Source: Staphylotrichum longicolle (taxonomy: Eukaryota > Ascomycota > Sordariomycetes > Sordariales > Chaetomiaceae). Taken from it: DNA of 64,000 bases. A program made the translations under genes and the position numbers. Shown here in pieces: positions 1 to 9,561 of the stretch; positions within the stretch are counted from its first letter, which is position 1, and each line of letters starts with the position of its first letter. Location: the NCBI GenBank assembly GCA_019096155.1, contig JAHCVI010000002.1, positions 4,650,001 through 4,714,000 of the forward strand, given 5' to 3'. The notes under the pieces are model-generated. The model saw nothing but the letters and a program-made list of their open reading frames with translations. It did not search any database and was not told where the DNA came from.

Positions 1-243
1 ACAAAGAAAACACGTTTACAGGACGGAGGATCACTTAGTTTGCAAGAGGCGACAATTTTGATAGCCGACCGGGGACTTGGTGGTCAGGATTGCGAGGAAA
101 CGGCTGACAGTGGTGGTTGTATAACTGTGTGTGAGCCGCGCGTTCGGCTCTGTAGTAACTGCAAGAACCCCGGCCATAATGCGCGGACTTGTCAAGTAGT
201 TGGGAGACCTCTGAAGAGAGCGACTACGAGTAGTTTCAATTGA
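1..243 (+). pseudogene. C-terminal tail of Fot/pogo transposase (zinc knuckle)
   Basis: The frame is open from base 1 to a stop at 241-243 and ends with a CX2CX4HX4C zinc knuckle, CSNCKNPGHNARTC, typical of the last residues of fungal Fot/Pot2 transposases with a DDE domain. A GGSLSLQEA stretch before it matches the usual basic linker of these proteins. Only the tail is visible, so activity cannot be judged. It lies about 60 bp inside the terminal repeat, as expected for this family. Confidence 0.7.
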
Positions 244-340
244 TTTGAGATATTGTGGCTGAATTAACTTATACAAAGTGACTGAGGTCGAACGAAAGTG
301 GGCCACTCGTTATGGTGGGCCACTCGTTATGCAAGTACGT
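1..340 (+). mobile_element. 3' end of a Fot1/pogo-type DNA transposon
   Basis: The window opens inside a Tc1/mariner-superfamily element. A transposase tail runs to base 243 and the terminal repeat occupies roughly 294-340, containing a duplicated GGGCCACTCGTTATG motif and ending GCAAGTACGT, followed by TA at 341-342, the expected target dinucleotide. The same terminal sequence (CTCGTTATGCAAGTACGT then TA) recurs at 4663-4682, so two related elements lie within 5 kb. The other end is outside the window. Confidence 0.75.
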
Positions 341-693
341 TATGCCGTTGATGGCTGAAATATCTCGCCGCTCCTTCCTAGGTGTTGTTGTTCACGCATT
401 ACCTACGTATCAAATCCGTGTGCTGAATTATCAAGATCATCAGATCACATCGCTTGGGTCAAGTTTTCATCCAAATACAGTCTCCCAAGCGGTTCAATAG
501 TGCGTAAGGTATGACGCCACCATGAGGTCGGGTGACGACACCCGCTTATAGTTCCATTAGATCATTTTGGAGGGACTCGATTCGGTCTCACCCGGAGGTC
601 ACGCTTATTACAGCGTAACGAGTTGCCCAAGTAGGGACTCTTTAAGTTCTCTACAATTCTTCACTACGGCCCAGATCTCCTATCGCTCCCAAG

Positions 694-1815
694 ATGCCGA
701 CATCTCTACTCACAGCTTGGGTCCCTCGTGTCCCATATGTCTTCGGAATGCTTTTCGCCAGCATTTGTGCATCAAAAAGCTCGAAAAAGACGCGCACGAG
801 CAACCCCTTGCCAGCAGAGACGACCAGTCCGTTTTCGTTTTGTCCCTTTGGAAACCTCACTTTGGACCAACTTAAATCTTCCCCGGCATTCGACCCAGCC
901 CCACACAACTACCCGACCGTGTCAATCACAGACACTGACCTCAACATCAGCTACAACCTGATGTATTGGGTCAACAGCTATGGAAACGTCATTCACTCCG
1001 GAGACACCATCTGGGGAACGCAAGACCAGGTCCACTGTGTTCTTCGCGGTGGGCAATCCAGCAAGCGTGGTTATGGTGTTGTAGGGAACGAGCAATCTTG
1101 CTGGCCAGGAGTTATTATCGAGTACCGATACAGCACACAGGCAATTCGGGACGCCCACAAAGACGGCTTTAATTTGGCCGTCAATGATTGGCTGTCTCTG
1201 GTTCCGTATCTGCAGTTTGTTGAGTACCCCATCAAGGACGCTCTTGAGGCCGACATCGTCACAATCATCGAAGACGGAAGCGGCTGCTACGTCGCCATGG
1301 ATTATTACTATGACCATAAGCAGCTCAACATCCAAAAATGCGATGTGAGAGATCCCCAGTACCCATATGCCTGCTACCGTCACGGGTTTGATCACATTCC
1401 GGGGCTTCAGCATGAACACCGGAGACCGGATCGGGACAAGTATGCCCGGTACAACTGCGATGCGGTCAAAGCCGTAGCACCCCGTGGAGAGACCTGTAAT
1501 GAAGAAGAAATGGACTCTTGCGCACACGCCGATTCCAAGTGCTGCGCATCTAAGGTCTCGCAGCTGGACAAGTCGCCAGAGGATCCGCTCCTCCAAACAT
1601 ATGAGAAGTACGACATCGACAGCATTATGCGCCACTCAGGGTCCGTGGGAGCAATTCAGGATGATGTTTTCCACGCCCAGTTTACCCTTGAACCGCTGTG
1701 GGTGCCGAAAATTCTTCCAGATCTCTACAACTGGTTTGTTGTGGAGGCGTTCTGGGGACTTTTAGGGACATTTTGGTTGTTTTGGGTATATCAGACGCCG
1801 AGACAAATTCTGTAA
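694..1815 (+). CDS. Astacin-like (M12A) secreted metalloprotease homolog, probable pseudoenzyme
   Basis: This 373-residue protein begins with a hydrophobic stretch (about residues 13-26, ending near ICASK) that can act as a secretion signal. The middle (about 85-320) resembles fungal astacin-like peptidases: a CWPG-containing proprotein-to-mature region, an NDW helix segment, and the zinc site HGFDHIPGLQHEHRRPDRDKY followed by a Met-turn-like DSIM. The zinc-binding histidines HxxxHxxGxxH are kept, but the catalytic glutamate of the HExxH signature is glycine. The final 40 residues are hydrophobic and unlike the family, so the real 3' end may be missing or spliced. No intron is needed. It may be inactive, or a decayed copy. 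The family call is firm; function is not. Confidence 0.65.
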   Translation: MPTSLLTAWVPRVPYVFGMLFASICASKSSKKTRTSNPLPAETTSPFSFCPFGNLTLDQLKSSPAFDPAPHNYPTVSITDTDLNISYNLMYWVNSYGNVIHSGDTIWGTQDQVHCVLRGGQSSKRGYGVVGNEQSCWPGVIIEYRYSTQAIRDAHKDGFNLAVNDWLSLVPYLQFVEYPIKDALEADIVTIIEDGSGCYVAMDYYYDHKQLNIQKCDVRDPQYPYACYRHGFDHIPGLQHEHRRPDRDKYARYNCDAVKAVAPRGETCNEEEMDSCAHADSKCCASKVSQLDKSPEDPLLQTYEKYDIDSIMRHSGSVGAIQDDVFHAQFTLEPLWVPKILPDLYNWFVVEAFWGLLGTFWLFWVYQTPRQIL

Positions 1816-2400
1816 TTGAAAAACTCTTGGAAGTTTTCTTTGTATGCCGGGGTCAGCAGTTGGCTGTAACATGGTGGGCTGCAGGATCGAACACACGAAA
1901 TGGGGTCGAGAACGGAAATAGGGACTAATCCTAACCCTGTGATGAAAACAAACAAAACATCGGGGGCATGAACTATTGTACCAGGCGACTCGAGAGATAA
2001 AGCTTAAGATTGATATTTATCAACAACAGCTTGCAAACCACCGTGAAACAGTTTGGTTTTCTTGCCCTGTCGGGTTTGGTAATATATCATTGAATTAATA
2101 TATTAGTCGACATGGCTTCGTTGCCTACCCGCTTACGCCGACTGTATTATACCTCCCCAACCAAGCCACCGCCGTATTCACCTTTTGGGAAACTGAACAT
2201 CCCACTAGCGTTGCAAGTCACACAGAAGACATGACACACATGTTTAACATTTGTTGCTAGATTGAGGCGGCAGTCATTGCTGACTCCTCGGTTTGGGATA
2301 GCTTGCTGGTTGCGGCTGCGAGACCCCTAATCCCATCACCAAACCGCGCCTGGGACCCACATACAGGGCCTTTGGGCAGCGTTTCAAATTGGTGATGATC
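1816..2400. other. Gene-poor spacer
   Basis: No convincing coding sequence seen. The stretch around 2070-2110 is AT-rich (repeated ATATTA-like words). Nothing else is recognisable. Confidence 0.4.
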
Positions 2401-2414
2401 CTGCACGCCCCGGC

Positions 2415-3672
2415 GTGGCGATCAACATGGCACGATCCAGGTTGTGCCCGCCAGATCCCCGTCGCACTATACAAGATACCCGCCATCGTCACGGCACCGT
2501 TGGAGAGCTTGGGACAAGGGTCACCCAGGGGAGGGCTGCGCCGTTGACAGGATCCCCGATATGCCGCCGTTTGCCTGTGTGCGCGGGATGGTCTCGTCTC
2601 CCGGTTGACAGATGTCCCAAGCCTTCGAACTGGTCTGTGTTTTGCCGTCGGCTTCAATACAAGGGTGACGAGAGCAAGGCCGCCGATGCTGGACTGCCCC
2701 TGCCGCCGCACAACGATCAAGCGAGCGGCTCAGAGCAACCTCATCCTCTCGCTCTAGACGACGGAGGAGAGAAAAACAATGAAGATGGCTCTGCAGAGCC
2801 GCAGCACGCACGAGAGAGTGTGGAGGACCTACCCACGCTGCCTGACGACGGAGGAAATGACGACTATGAGCCAGCCGGTGCCAGCCCACCCATGCAGCTA
2901 CCCGCCGGCCGAGACCAGGCCAATCTGCAGCACACTGCCGGCCGCTGTGATGCAACGACTGGAGGCGTGGCCTGGCAGCGCGACCTCAGCCGTCGTCGAC
3001 GACATCGCGGTACCGATGATGAGGAGAACTACTGTCCTAGTGTGTGCAGCGACGCCGAACACAGCGAGAATGATGTTGTCCCGCTGCCACCGCGCAAGCG
3101 CCGTAGGGGGGCCACCGTGATCATTGCAGCCGGCGAAACAGCATCTCAGCAGCAGACCCGTCTATCCTATGGCGACTCTTCGAGAGGCGCTCAGAGATTG
3201 TCCCGACACCCTAGTCGCCAGCGCGGCCCTGCCCATCCGCCATCGTCCCCGGAAAGGGACATTGGGATGACCAGAACCCCTGCTGCAACGTTTGAGAATT
3301 GCCCCTTGGAGATGCGGCCCTCAAGCGTGTTACACTGAACGGTTCGCTGTCGACTTTTATGGTGCAGTTCACCTGGGATCTAATTATGCGCAGAATACGC
3401 AACATCCGAGGAATGGCCCCTAAGAGACGCAGTCCTCAAGCGCGTTACAATGGGCGGTTCGCCACCCGCTTTCGAGGTGCAGTCCACCTGGGATCCGTAT
3501 GTAGAATATGGAGCGGTGCACTGCGGAACGGAGAGTCAGGGCATCACGAAGAGACACCGCCCAACAAGACGGAAGAGCAACGGGGCCATAAAACTCAAGA
3601 ACAAGCCAACTTCAACGTCAAGGGGGGTGAGATACACTCAGGCAGACGACGCAACGATCCTTCGGCTAGACA
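2415..3672 (+). pseudogene. Myb/SANT-like fungal DNA-binding protein remnant
   Basis: Reading frames here encode an acidic, low-complexity, basic-patch protein (LPPRKRRRG near 3085) followed by the motif FENxPLxxxxLKRVTxNG and a VQFTWD block, then SRGVRYTQADDATILRL, the start of a Myb-like helix. I know this order (acidic/RKRRR region, WPL-LKRV-FTWD block, Myb domain) from a large fungal family whose members look like DNA-binding proteins. Here the WPL block is duplicated and lies in shifted frames, and the Myb domain is cut off after its first helix at about 3670, where sequence from pyruvate decarboxylase begins. It cannot make a full protein. The family assignment is from memory of motif order, so moderate confidence. 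Confidence 0.5.
3297..3495 (+). repeat. Tandem duplication of the WPL/LKRV coding block
   Basis: Two direct copies about 114 bp apart (roughly 3297-3381 and 3411-3495) both encode PL-x-(D/R)DA-x-LKRVT-x2-GS and a VQ(F/S)TWD ending. They are diverged by scattered substitutions and lie in different frames, showing an old internal duplication in the Myb-like remnant. Confidence 0.55.
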
Positions 3673-4265
3673 ACAGCATACGCCGCCGACGGCTACGCAC
3701 GTGTAAAGGCCATCTCAGCCCTCGTCACAACCTTTGGCGTAGGAGAGCTGTCTGCGATCAACGGCGTTGCCGGTGCCTTCTCAGAGCACGTCCCAGGTGT
3801 GCACACCGTCGGCTGCCCGTCCACCATCTCGCAACGCAATAGCAATGCTGCTACATCACACGCTTGGCAACGACGACTTCAATGTCCTCGCCAACATGAG
3901 TTCTCAGATCTCGTGCGACACCGCCCGGCTAAACAAGCCGTCAGAGATCGCAAACCAGATCGACCACGCTCTGCGTGAGTGTTGGACTCGCAGCCGGCCT
4001 GTATACATCATTCTTCCGACTGATATGGCCGAGAAGAAGATTGAGGGTGCCCGTCTCGATACGCCCATTGATCTAACCGAACCGAAGAACGAGCCGGAGC
4101 GCGAGGATTACGTCGTAGATGTTGTTCTACGCTACCTCCATGCTGCCAAGAGCCCGATCATCTTAGTGGATGCGTGTGCCATCCGCCACAGGGTGCTTGA
4201 CGAGGTGCATGAACTGGCTGAGAAGACCAGGCTCCCTGTGTTCGTGACGCCCATGGGCAAGGGCG
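3670..4265 (+). pseudogene. Copied internal fragment of pyruvate decarboxylase
   Basis: About 595 bp match, in inverted orientation, the intact pyruvate decarboxylase gene at 18349-20210 (its coding bases from about 19945 down to 19365). The copy starts at the intron 1/exon 2 boundary (AACAGCATACGCCGCC) and ends abruptly at AAGGGCGCT, where transposon sequence begins. A one-base insertion near 3842 breaks the frame and there is no start or 3' half. By eye the first ~350 bp carry about 20 differences, while the last ~244 bp (from 4022) are identical to the intact gene. It cannot encode an enzyme. Confidence 0.9.
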
Positions 4266-4565
4266 CTACGCGTCGCGCGCCATACGAAGACGATCGGCCA
4301 TTTCTCGAATGTCGGAGAGCCGGGGCTGAAATCCTCGCGTATCAAGGTCGAATACCCTCTCAAGAAGTACTTTTTCTTCTAAGTCGGTCAACTTCCTCGA
4401 ATTGGCAGGTATTTCGTGTCGTGGTTGCTTTCCGGCGCGTCGGTCGCGGAGCGAGCTTTCGGGGATCTCGTAGGTTGTAGCTGCTTTTCGTACATAAAGT
4501 TCAGGGTATTTTTTAAGAGCTTCAAGTGCAAGGACCATGCGACTTTCTTTTGGGAAAGGTTCCAT
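4266..4565 (-). pseudogene. N-terminal fragment of Fot/pogo transposase
   Basis: Ninety-nine codons starting at 4565 encode a Psq/CENP-B type helix-turn-helix region: ALEALKK, VRKAATTYEIPESSLRDR, then a basic RRAGKQPRH link and LTDLEEKVLLERVFDLDTRG, the usual start of the second helix-turn-helix of fungal pogo-like transposases. The frame ends at the junction with the pyruvate decarboxylase fragment; the catalytic DDE domain is absent. Confidence 0.75.
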
Positions 4566-4680
4566 TTTGTTTTGTGGAAGAAATTGATGTTGAAGTCGAA
4601 AGGTTGTAAAAGTGGAAAAAGTGCGCGACTCGTTATGCTGCGCGACTCGTTATGCTGCGCGACTCGTTATGCAAGTACGT
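4266..4680 (-). mobile_element. 5' end of a truncated Fot/pogo-type transposon
   Basis: The right edge is a terminal repeat with three GCGCGACTCGTTATG units (4622-4672) and the end GCAAGTACGT at 4671-4680 followed by TA. Inside it, on the minus strand, is the N-terminus of a transposase. The element is cut at 4266, exactly where the pyruvate decarboxylase fragment ends, so one recombination joined both pieces. It is related to, but not the same copy as, the element ending at 340. Confidence 0.75.
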
Positions 4681-4784
4681 TATTGCATTTAGGAATAACT
4701 AGTTGTAGTAGCGGAGTAGAAATTGATCTGCTCGCTTGTCTGATCCGCTCACTTATCAAATAACTACGTTACAGACGAACAAGT

Positions 4785-5250
4785 TCAAACTACTAACATG
4801 GCCCTGGGCGGCTGCGTAGGAAGAGAACCTTCTTGCTGACAATTGCTCGCACACTGAGCTTTGCATATCGGACAGGTATGGTGGTGTTTCAGGAACCATT
4901 TTGCGATGCACTCGGCGTGAAAGAGATGGTGGCACGGCAGCGTGCGAACCAAGCTCTCATCCTGGAAGCCTTCTAGGCAAATGACGCTGCAGTGGGTTTA
5001 ACAGAGTAGTTAGATACCGGCAGGTGCGTCTTGAAAGGCGTAAGAGATAGAACAATGTTAGGGGAACTTGCCATTTAGCAGACTGGCCGCACTGGTCGGG
5101 TACAATTTTTGAGCGGCCGGCATCGGCCCGCAGCTGTTTGTAAGTCTGGCCTGGTTCAATGAAACAAGCATGCGGGTGATGAGCTGGTTGAATTCCATTT
5201 CTGAGGTTTCCTGCTGAGGACTCGAGGTCCGCGCAAACCGTGGCGGCACA
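4785..5250 (-). pseudogene. RING-H2 finger protein, 3' part or relic
   Basis: On the minus strand 4991-4785 encodes CSVICLEGF, LPCHHLFHAECIAKWF and HTCPIC, then stops at 4787-4785. This is a RING-H2 finger (C3H2C3) of the kind found in E3 ubiquitin ligases. The first pair is CX3C as written, but an intron acceptor (CACTGCAG) immediately precedes, and a plausible upstream exon at about 5250-5058 encodes EFNQLITRMLV and GPMPAA, resembling the helical segment that usually precedes this finger. No clean start was found, so it may be a fragment. Confidence 0.5.
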
Positions 5251-5259
5251 CATCCTTCT

Positions 5260-6430
5260 CCTGTTACGGAGTCGACGTCTATTTAGCCGGGAGTGAGTAC
5301 CATGGATTGGACTCAACAACTCTGGTCAACATACATGATCAGAACGCACAAGGGGCTGGTGATGATTATTATTATGAAAACCCCAAAGACGGCTAAACCA
5401 ATCCACCATAGTGAGGCACTGCTGCGGTTCTGGGAGGGTGGAAGGGCATCGCGGCTTTGAGGGAGCTCCGAGTACGGCCGGCTACGTATCATGGCAGGTG
5501 AGGGTCTTTGATATTCGAAGTTTGGATTTCGAGTCCTTCACGCAGTGGCTGAGATCCAGAGCATGGTCATGGTAATGGAGTGTGACTGTTGTCATTTGGT
5601 TGGCGACAATTAGTGCTTCGCAAACAAAACGGGGTTTTATTGAAAACTTTGCCTCTGGTGTTCATCGCCCATAGCTGCACCGAGTAATCCAAGAAACTGC
5701 CGTCCACGTATGATCGTCTCGGGTCACTGTGCATGGAAAAAAGGATGGGCTGATCTCGAGGGAATGTGGCGTGAGGGTTAGCTGTTGGCAGAATGTGTGA
5801 GTGGAGAGGAAAAGAGGCCTCCAGGCAGGGGAGAAGGGATTGGCCTTCCGCGTCGTGATAATTGCGGTGGGTTTGGAGTGATTTGTTGAAAATTTAATGC
5901 ATCGTATGATCGGGCTTGTTGCTGTTTGATCAACCTGACGTGCCTATGTCGTCTTCATGCGGAAGTTTGCAGACATACGTCTACGTCACAAAGTAATCTC
6001 ACACAATAGCAAACACCCTCACTCAGCCCAGACTGACGCTGTATTTACATCTTAAAACTGGGAATAGATGGGCCAGAGCTGCAAAGCCGACTGACTCGCC
6101 AGACTAACTGGCAAACTTTCCATCCCGATAGAAATTAGTTAGTTATCGCAAAAAGGCCGGCGGATTAACTAAACTGCACAACGCGTTCTAGACCGAGCCC
6201 ATGACATGCCATGATTTCGCCATGTGCATGTACTATGTACGTCTAACGTTAGCGGCACTCATTAGCGCAGGCCATGACACAGGCCCCTTTTCAATGTGAG
6301 CATGGCGGTACTTTATCCGTTGTAAGATTGAGCACTAGCCTAGGCCCAACTCCCTGGAGTTGAAGTGACATCACCATTCGTTACTGTGAAGTAAGACTGG
6401 TTACGTTTCGTACAGAGTTCTCTCTTATAC
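5260..6430. other. Gene-poor spacer
   Basis: No coding sequence, RNA gene or clear mobile element recognised across this stretch; many short open frames only. Confidence 0.4.
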
Positions 6431-6439
6431 TTCCATCCA

Positions 6440-6562
6440 TTCCATACGATCATACCTACCATAAAACCACGTGCTTCTTCTAGTTAAACTCGCTCTCACA
6501 AGTTTAACTAGGGGAAAGCGGACGGGGATGATGCGTTCCCTGATAGGTATGATTGTATGGAA
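6440..6562. repeat. Nested inverted repeat, MITE-like
   Basis: Outer arms TTCCATACGATCATACCT (6440-6457) and its near-perfect reverse complement AGGTATGATTGTATGGAA (6545-6562) flank an inner perfect hairpin, CTAGTTAAACT and AGTTTAACTAG at 6480-6490 and 6501-6511 with a 10-base loop. The two-level symmetry suggests a small non-autonomous element or a foldback structure. No target duplication was identified. Confidence 0.5.
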
Positions 6563-6657
6563 AGGTTCTAGAAGACGAGAAAATAGCTACATAATTGCGC
6601 CGTCCTGCACGCTGCTCCTGTGATTCCCTGTGATGGGAAAATACAGCATTCAACATA

Positions 6658-7179
6658 CTACGTCACAGACCTGAGTAGCTTGACAACGTCCTCGTGGCCG
6701 CCCTCAGCGGCCCACGACAGCGGCGTCTGGCCAGAGTTGCCGTCTTTCGCATCGGCCTTGCTCGTAGCGAGTAGCAGCTTGACAGCAGCCTCGTGCCCGT
6801 TCATAGCAGCCCGCGTCAGCGGCGTCCAGTCGTACTCGTTGTCTTCCACGTCGACATCGACCTTGCCACTCTGTGCGTTGACATCTGCACCAAACTGCAG
6901 CAGCATATAGGCGATCTTGTCATACCCTCGAGAGGAAACGGCCTGGAGAGCGCGGCCATAAAGGACCCCCCCTGCATTGGTATCTGCACCCTTCTCCAGC
7001 AGCATCCGGGCGATCTTCTCGTGGCCTTCAGAGGAAGCACTGCCGCTGACACCAGTGTCCCGTGGGCGAGTTTGACGGGCAGCCCGTAGAGGAGCCCAGG
7101 GATAGTGCTTCCAAGTTGTAGACGGTGGACGCCACGTATCTTTGTGAGTTGACGCAAAGCGTTGATGCGATGGCTGCAC
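6658..7179 (-). pseudogene. Ankyrin-repeat protein C-terminal fragment
   Basis: The minus-strand frame contains ankyrin repeats with the usual consensus: EGHEKIARMLLEKGADTNA, YDKIAYMLLQFGADVNA, DWTPLTRAAMNGHEAAVKLLL and GQTPLSWAAEGGHEDVVKLL, ending at a stop near 6658. Upstream of about 7110 the repeat pattern (LYGLPVKLA) continues in another frame, so there is a frameshift and no proper start. Repeats like these form the C-terminus of many fungal NACHT/ankyrin proteins; that origin is only a possibility. Confidence 0.65.
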
Positions 7180-7282
7180 GAGGAGGGCAGCTTAAGAATC
7201 AAGCAAACGCTTGCTGCCATTGACGTAATGCTCCCAAAGTGGAACACTGGGGGAAACACTGTACGATTACAGTGTGCGCACC

Positions 7283-7806
7283 AAGGCAAGGAGACCGACT
7301 TCCTCGTCATAGGAGGCGGCAGCGGAGGACTGGGCGCGGCCCGCGCCGCCAGCGCCAGGTACGGAGCCAAGGCAATGGTCATTAGAGGGCAAGCGGTTAG
7401 GAGGAACATGCGTCAACGTGGGGTAAGTACATACATGCTCTCTGAGGATCTGCATCTACGTGAAACTTACAGTTTGGCCTTCCTCCAGCTGCGTTCCCAA
7501 GAAAGTCACCTTCAACGCCGCCGCCATCGCCGAGACGATCCATCAGGCCAAGTCGTATTGCTTCAGTCTCCAAGAGACCGCCCCCTTCGACTGGACGACT
7601 TTCAAGCAGAAGCGCGACGCCTATATCCACCGCCTCAACGGCATCTACGAGCGCAACCTCAACAATGATAAGGTCGAGTACGTGCACGGCTGGGCCAAGG
7701 TCATCTCGCGCAACCATGTCAAGGTGACGCTCGCCGACGGCACCACAGATCCCCGGCTCTGAGCTCGGCACCAACAGCGACGGCTTCTTCGACATTGACT
7801 ACCGTA
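7283..7806 (+). pseudogene. Glutathione reductase 5' fragment, frameshifted
   Basis: The first exon encodes KETDFLVIGGGSGGLGAAR, the FAD-binding glycine motif of glutathione reductase. After AKAMVI one extra base near 7382-7386 shifts the frame, but GKRLGGTCVNVG is readable in the next frame, then a phase-2 intron (about 7423-7489), and CVPKKVTFNAAAIAETIHQ, completing the CVNVGC redox disulfide. The frame runs on to VTLADGTT; the following IATGG segment is deleted and it resumes with IPGSELGTNSDGFFDI in another frame near 7750-7795. The NADPH and dimer domains are absent. This is a dead copy of an enzyme that keeps glutathione reduced. Confidence 0.8.
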
Positions 7807-7994
7807 TCCTAACCATGCGCAAAGTGTTTACCTGCCATTTCAGGACAAAGGCATCGCAAAGCAATTTCGGATTGAAATACCCCGAGAGGGTTAGAACCTA
7901 GCTCCGTAATCTGTCAAATACGGGCTTCCCTACCACTTCGTTCTGACTACTAAGCAATGTCTAGACACGTCTCACACAAAGAAACGCCACACAC

Positions 7995-9561
7995 TTAGAG
8001 ATCCTTCCGTACCCATATAGCTTGCGCGTTGCACCAACCCTTCATGCCCACAGTACCCCAATCCATTCCGACACCGCTCCACTTGTGTCCGCCGAAGGGC
8101 ACATACGGAGCCAGTTCAAAATGAGTGTTGACCCAAAGACTGCCAGCCTCTAGTCGCTTCGCCATTCTCCGCGCACGATCGATATCCTTACTCCAAACAG
8201 ATGCGCCCAAACCCATGTTAGTGTTGTTAGCCCGAGCGATGACATCCTCCTCGTCGCTCCATTTCAACACAGGAACAATAGGCCCAAACGGTTCCTCAAC
8301 CACGATCCGGCTGTCATCGGGGGGGTTGTCAATGATAGTGGGCGGCATGAAGAATCCTTCAGTCTTGGATCTCTGATTCTCGATACCTCCAAGCGCAACC
8401 TGCCACCCCTGCTTGGGAATCTCGGAGTATAGGTTCTGTAACTTGTTAAACTGCATCCTGTTCTGCACGGGACCAAAGAAAGCCTCCGTATCACCTGCGC
8501 CGCCAATCTTGAACTGCTTGACAAGATCCACAAGCTGCTTCAGAAATTCGGAGTAGATCTTCTCGTGCACGTAAAGCCGCTTGATCTCCATGCAGACTTG
8601 GCCGGCGTGGAGGAAGGCCATGGGGCCGATCTGTCCATGTAAGTATCATGTACTGAGATTCGGAAAAGGGAGACACCTGTACTTTCTGGACCACCTTGGC
8701 CACATCAACATCTTCGCACACAATAGCAGCATCATTTCCTCCCAACTCGAGTGTCAGTCTCTTGAGCGTCTTAGCGCAAGCGGCCATGACCTTCTTGCCC
8801 GTGGCCGTCGAGCCGGTGAAACTGATCCTGGCTACATCCGGATGAGCCGTCAACAACGGACCCAGGCCTTCATCTCCGCTGAGTACCTGCACAACACCAG
8901 GCGGGAAGATTTTGGCCGCCAGCTCGCCTAACTTTAGGGCAGTATAAGGCGAGTAAGGGCTAGGTTTCCAGATGAAGGTGTTGCCTGTCAAGACAGCAGC
9001 ATCCAACTTTCCTAGTCCAAGCACCACAGGATAAATCCACGGGACGATGCCGACCCCGACACCGATGGGAACGTATCGCACGCTTGCAGTTCGCTCCTCG
9101 TTATCCTCAATGACTTCCTCCTCGAGCTCGAGCTTGGCTGTCTCTCTGAGGTGCATTAAACCGAACTGGAGTTCCATGTTCGCACCGGAGACGGGCTTGC
9201 CTGCCTCTTTCATGAGCAGGTCAGTGAAGCCTGCTAGGTTTGCCTCGATTGTGTCTGCGAAGCGTAGAAGGTGCTGTGCGCGGTCTTGCCATGAGCGGTC
9301 TCGCCAACCCGGAAAGGCAGATTTGGCTGCGGAGACCGCTGCGTCGACATCAAATTGGGTAGAAAGGGGGACTGGGTTAAGTTCCTCCTCAGTGGTAGGA
9401 TTCACGCCGCGCCGAGTGGACGAGGTGGTGGTGAGATTGTTGTCGATCACATTGTAAAAGGTCTGGGAGGCCGGTTAGTTACCATAGCCTGTTATGGAGA
9501 GGAAGACAAGAAAATGGCATGCCGTGAACTCGATCTTCTGAGGGTCTGTTGTTGTACCCAT
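7995..9561 (-). CDS. NAD(P)-dependent aldehyde dehydrogenase
   Basis: Three exons (9561-9523, 9462-8683, 8630-7995) give about 484 residues, the family length. It oxidises an aldehyde to the acid in the cytosol. Visible are the Rossmann signature FTGSTATGKKVM, the catalytic glutamate in LELGGNDAA, the catalytic cysteine in GQVCMEIKR, and the C-terminal PFGPIVPVLKW and PFGGHKWSG motifs. The first intron is predicted as GC-AG (9522-9463): joining it restores the family N-terminus IEFTTFYNVIDNN. The second (8682-8631) is GT-AG, phase 0. No frame lesion was seen. It sits among pyruvate, ethanol and stress genes, so acetaldehyde is a natural guess for substrate, but the sequence alone does not fix it. 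Confidence 0.88.

Noticed and set aside
922..1635. Long minus-strand open frame opposite the astacin-like gene
   Set aside because: It is the antisense of a coding region with a clear family match and shows no motif of its own.
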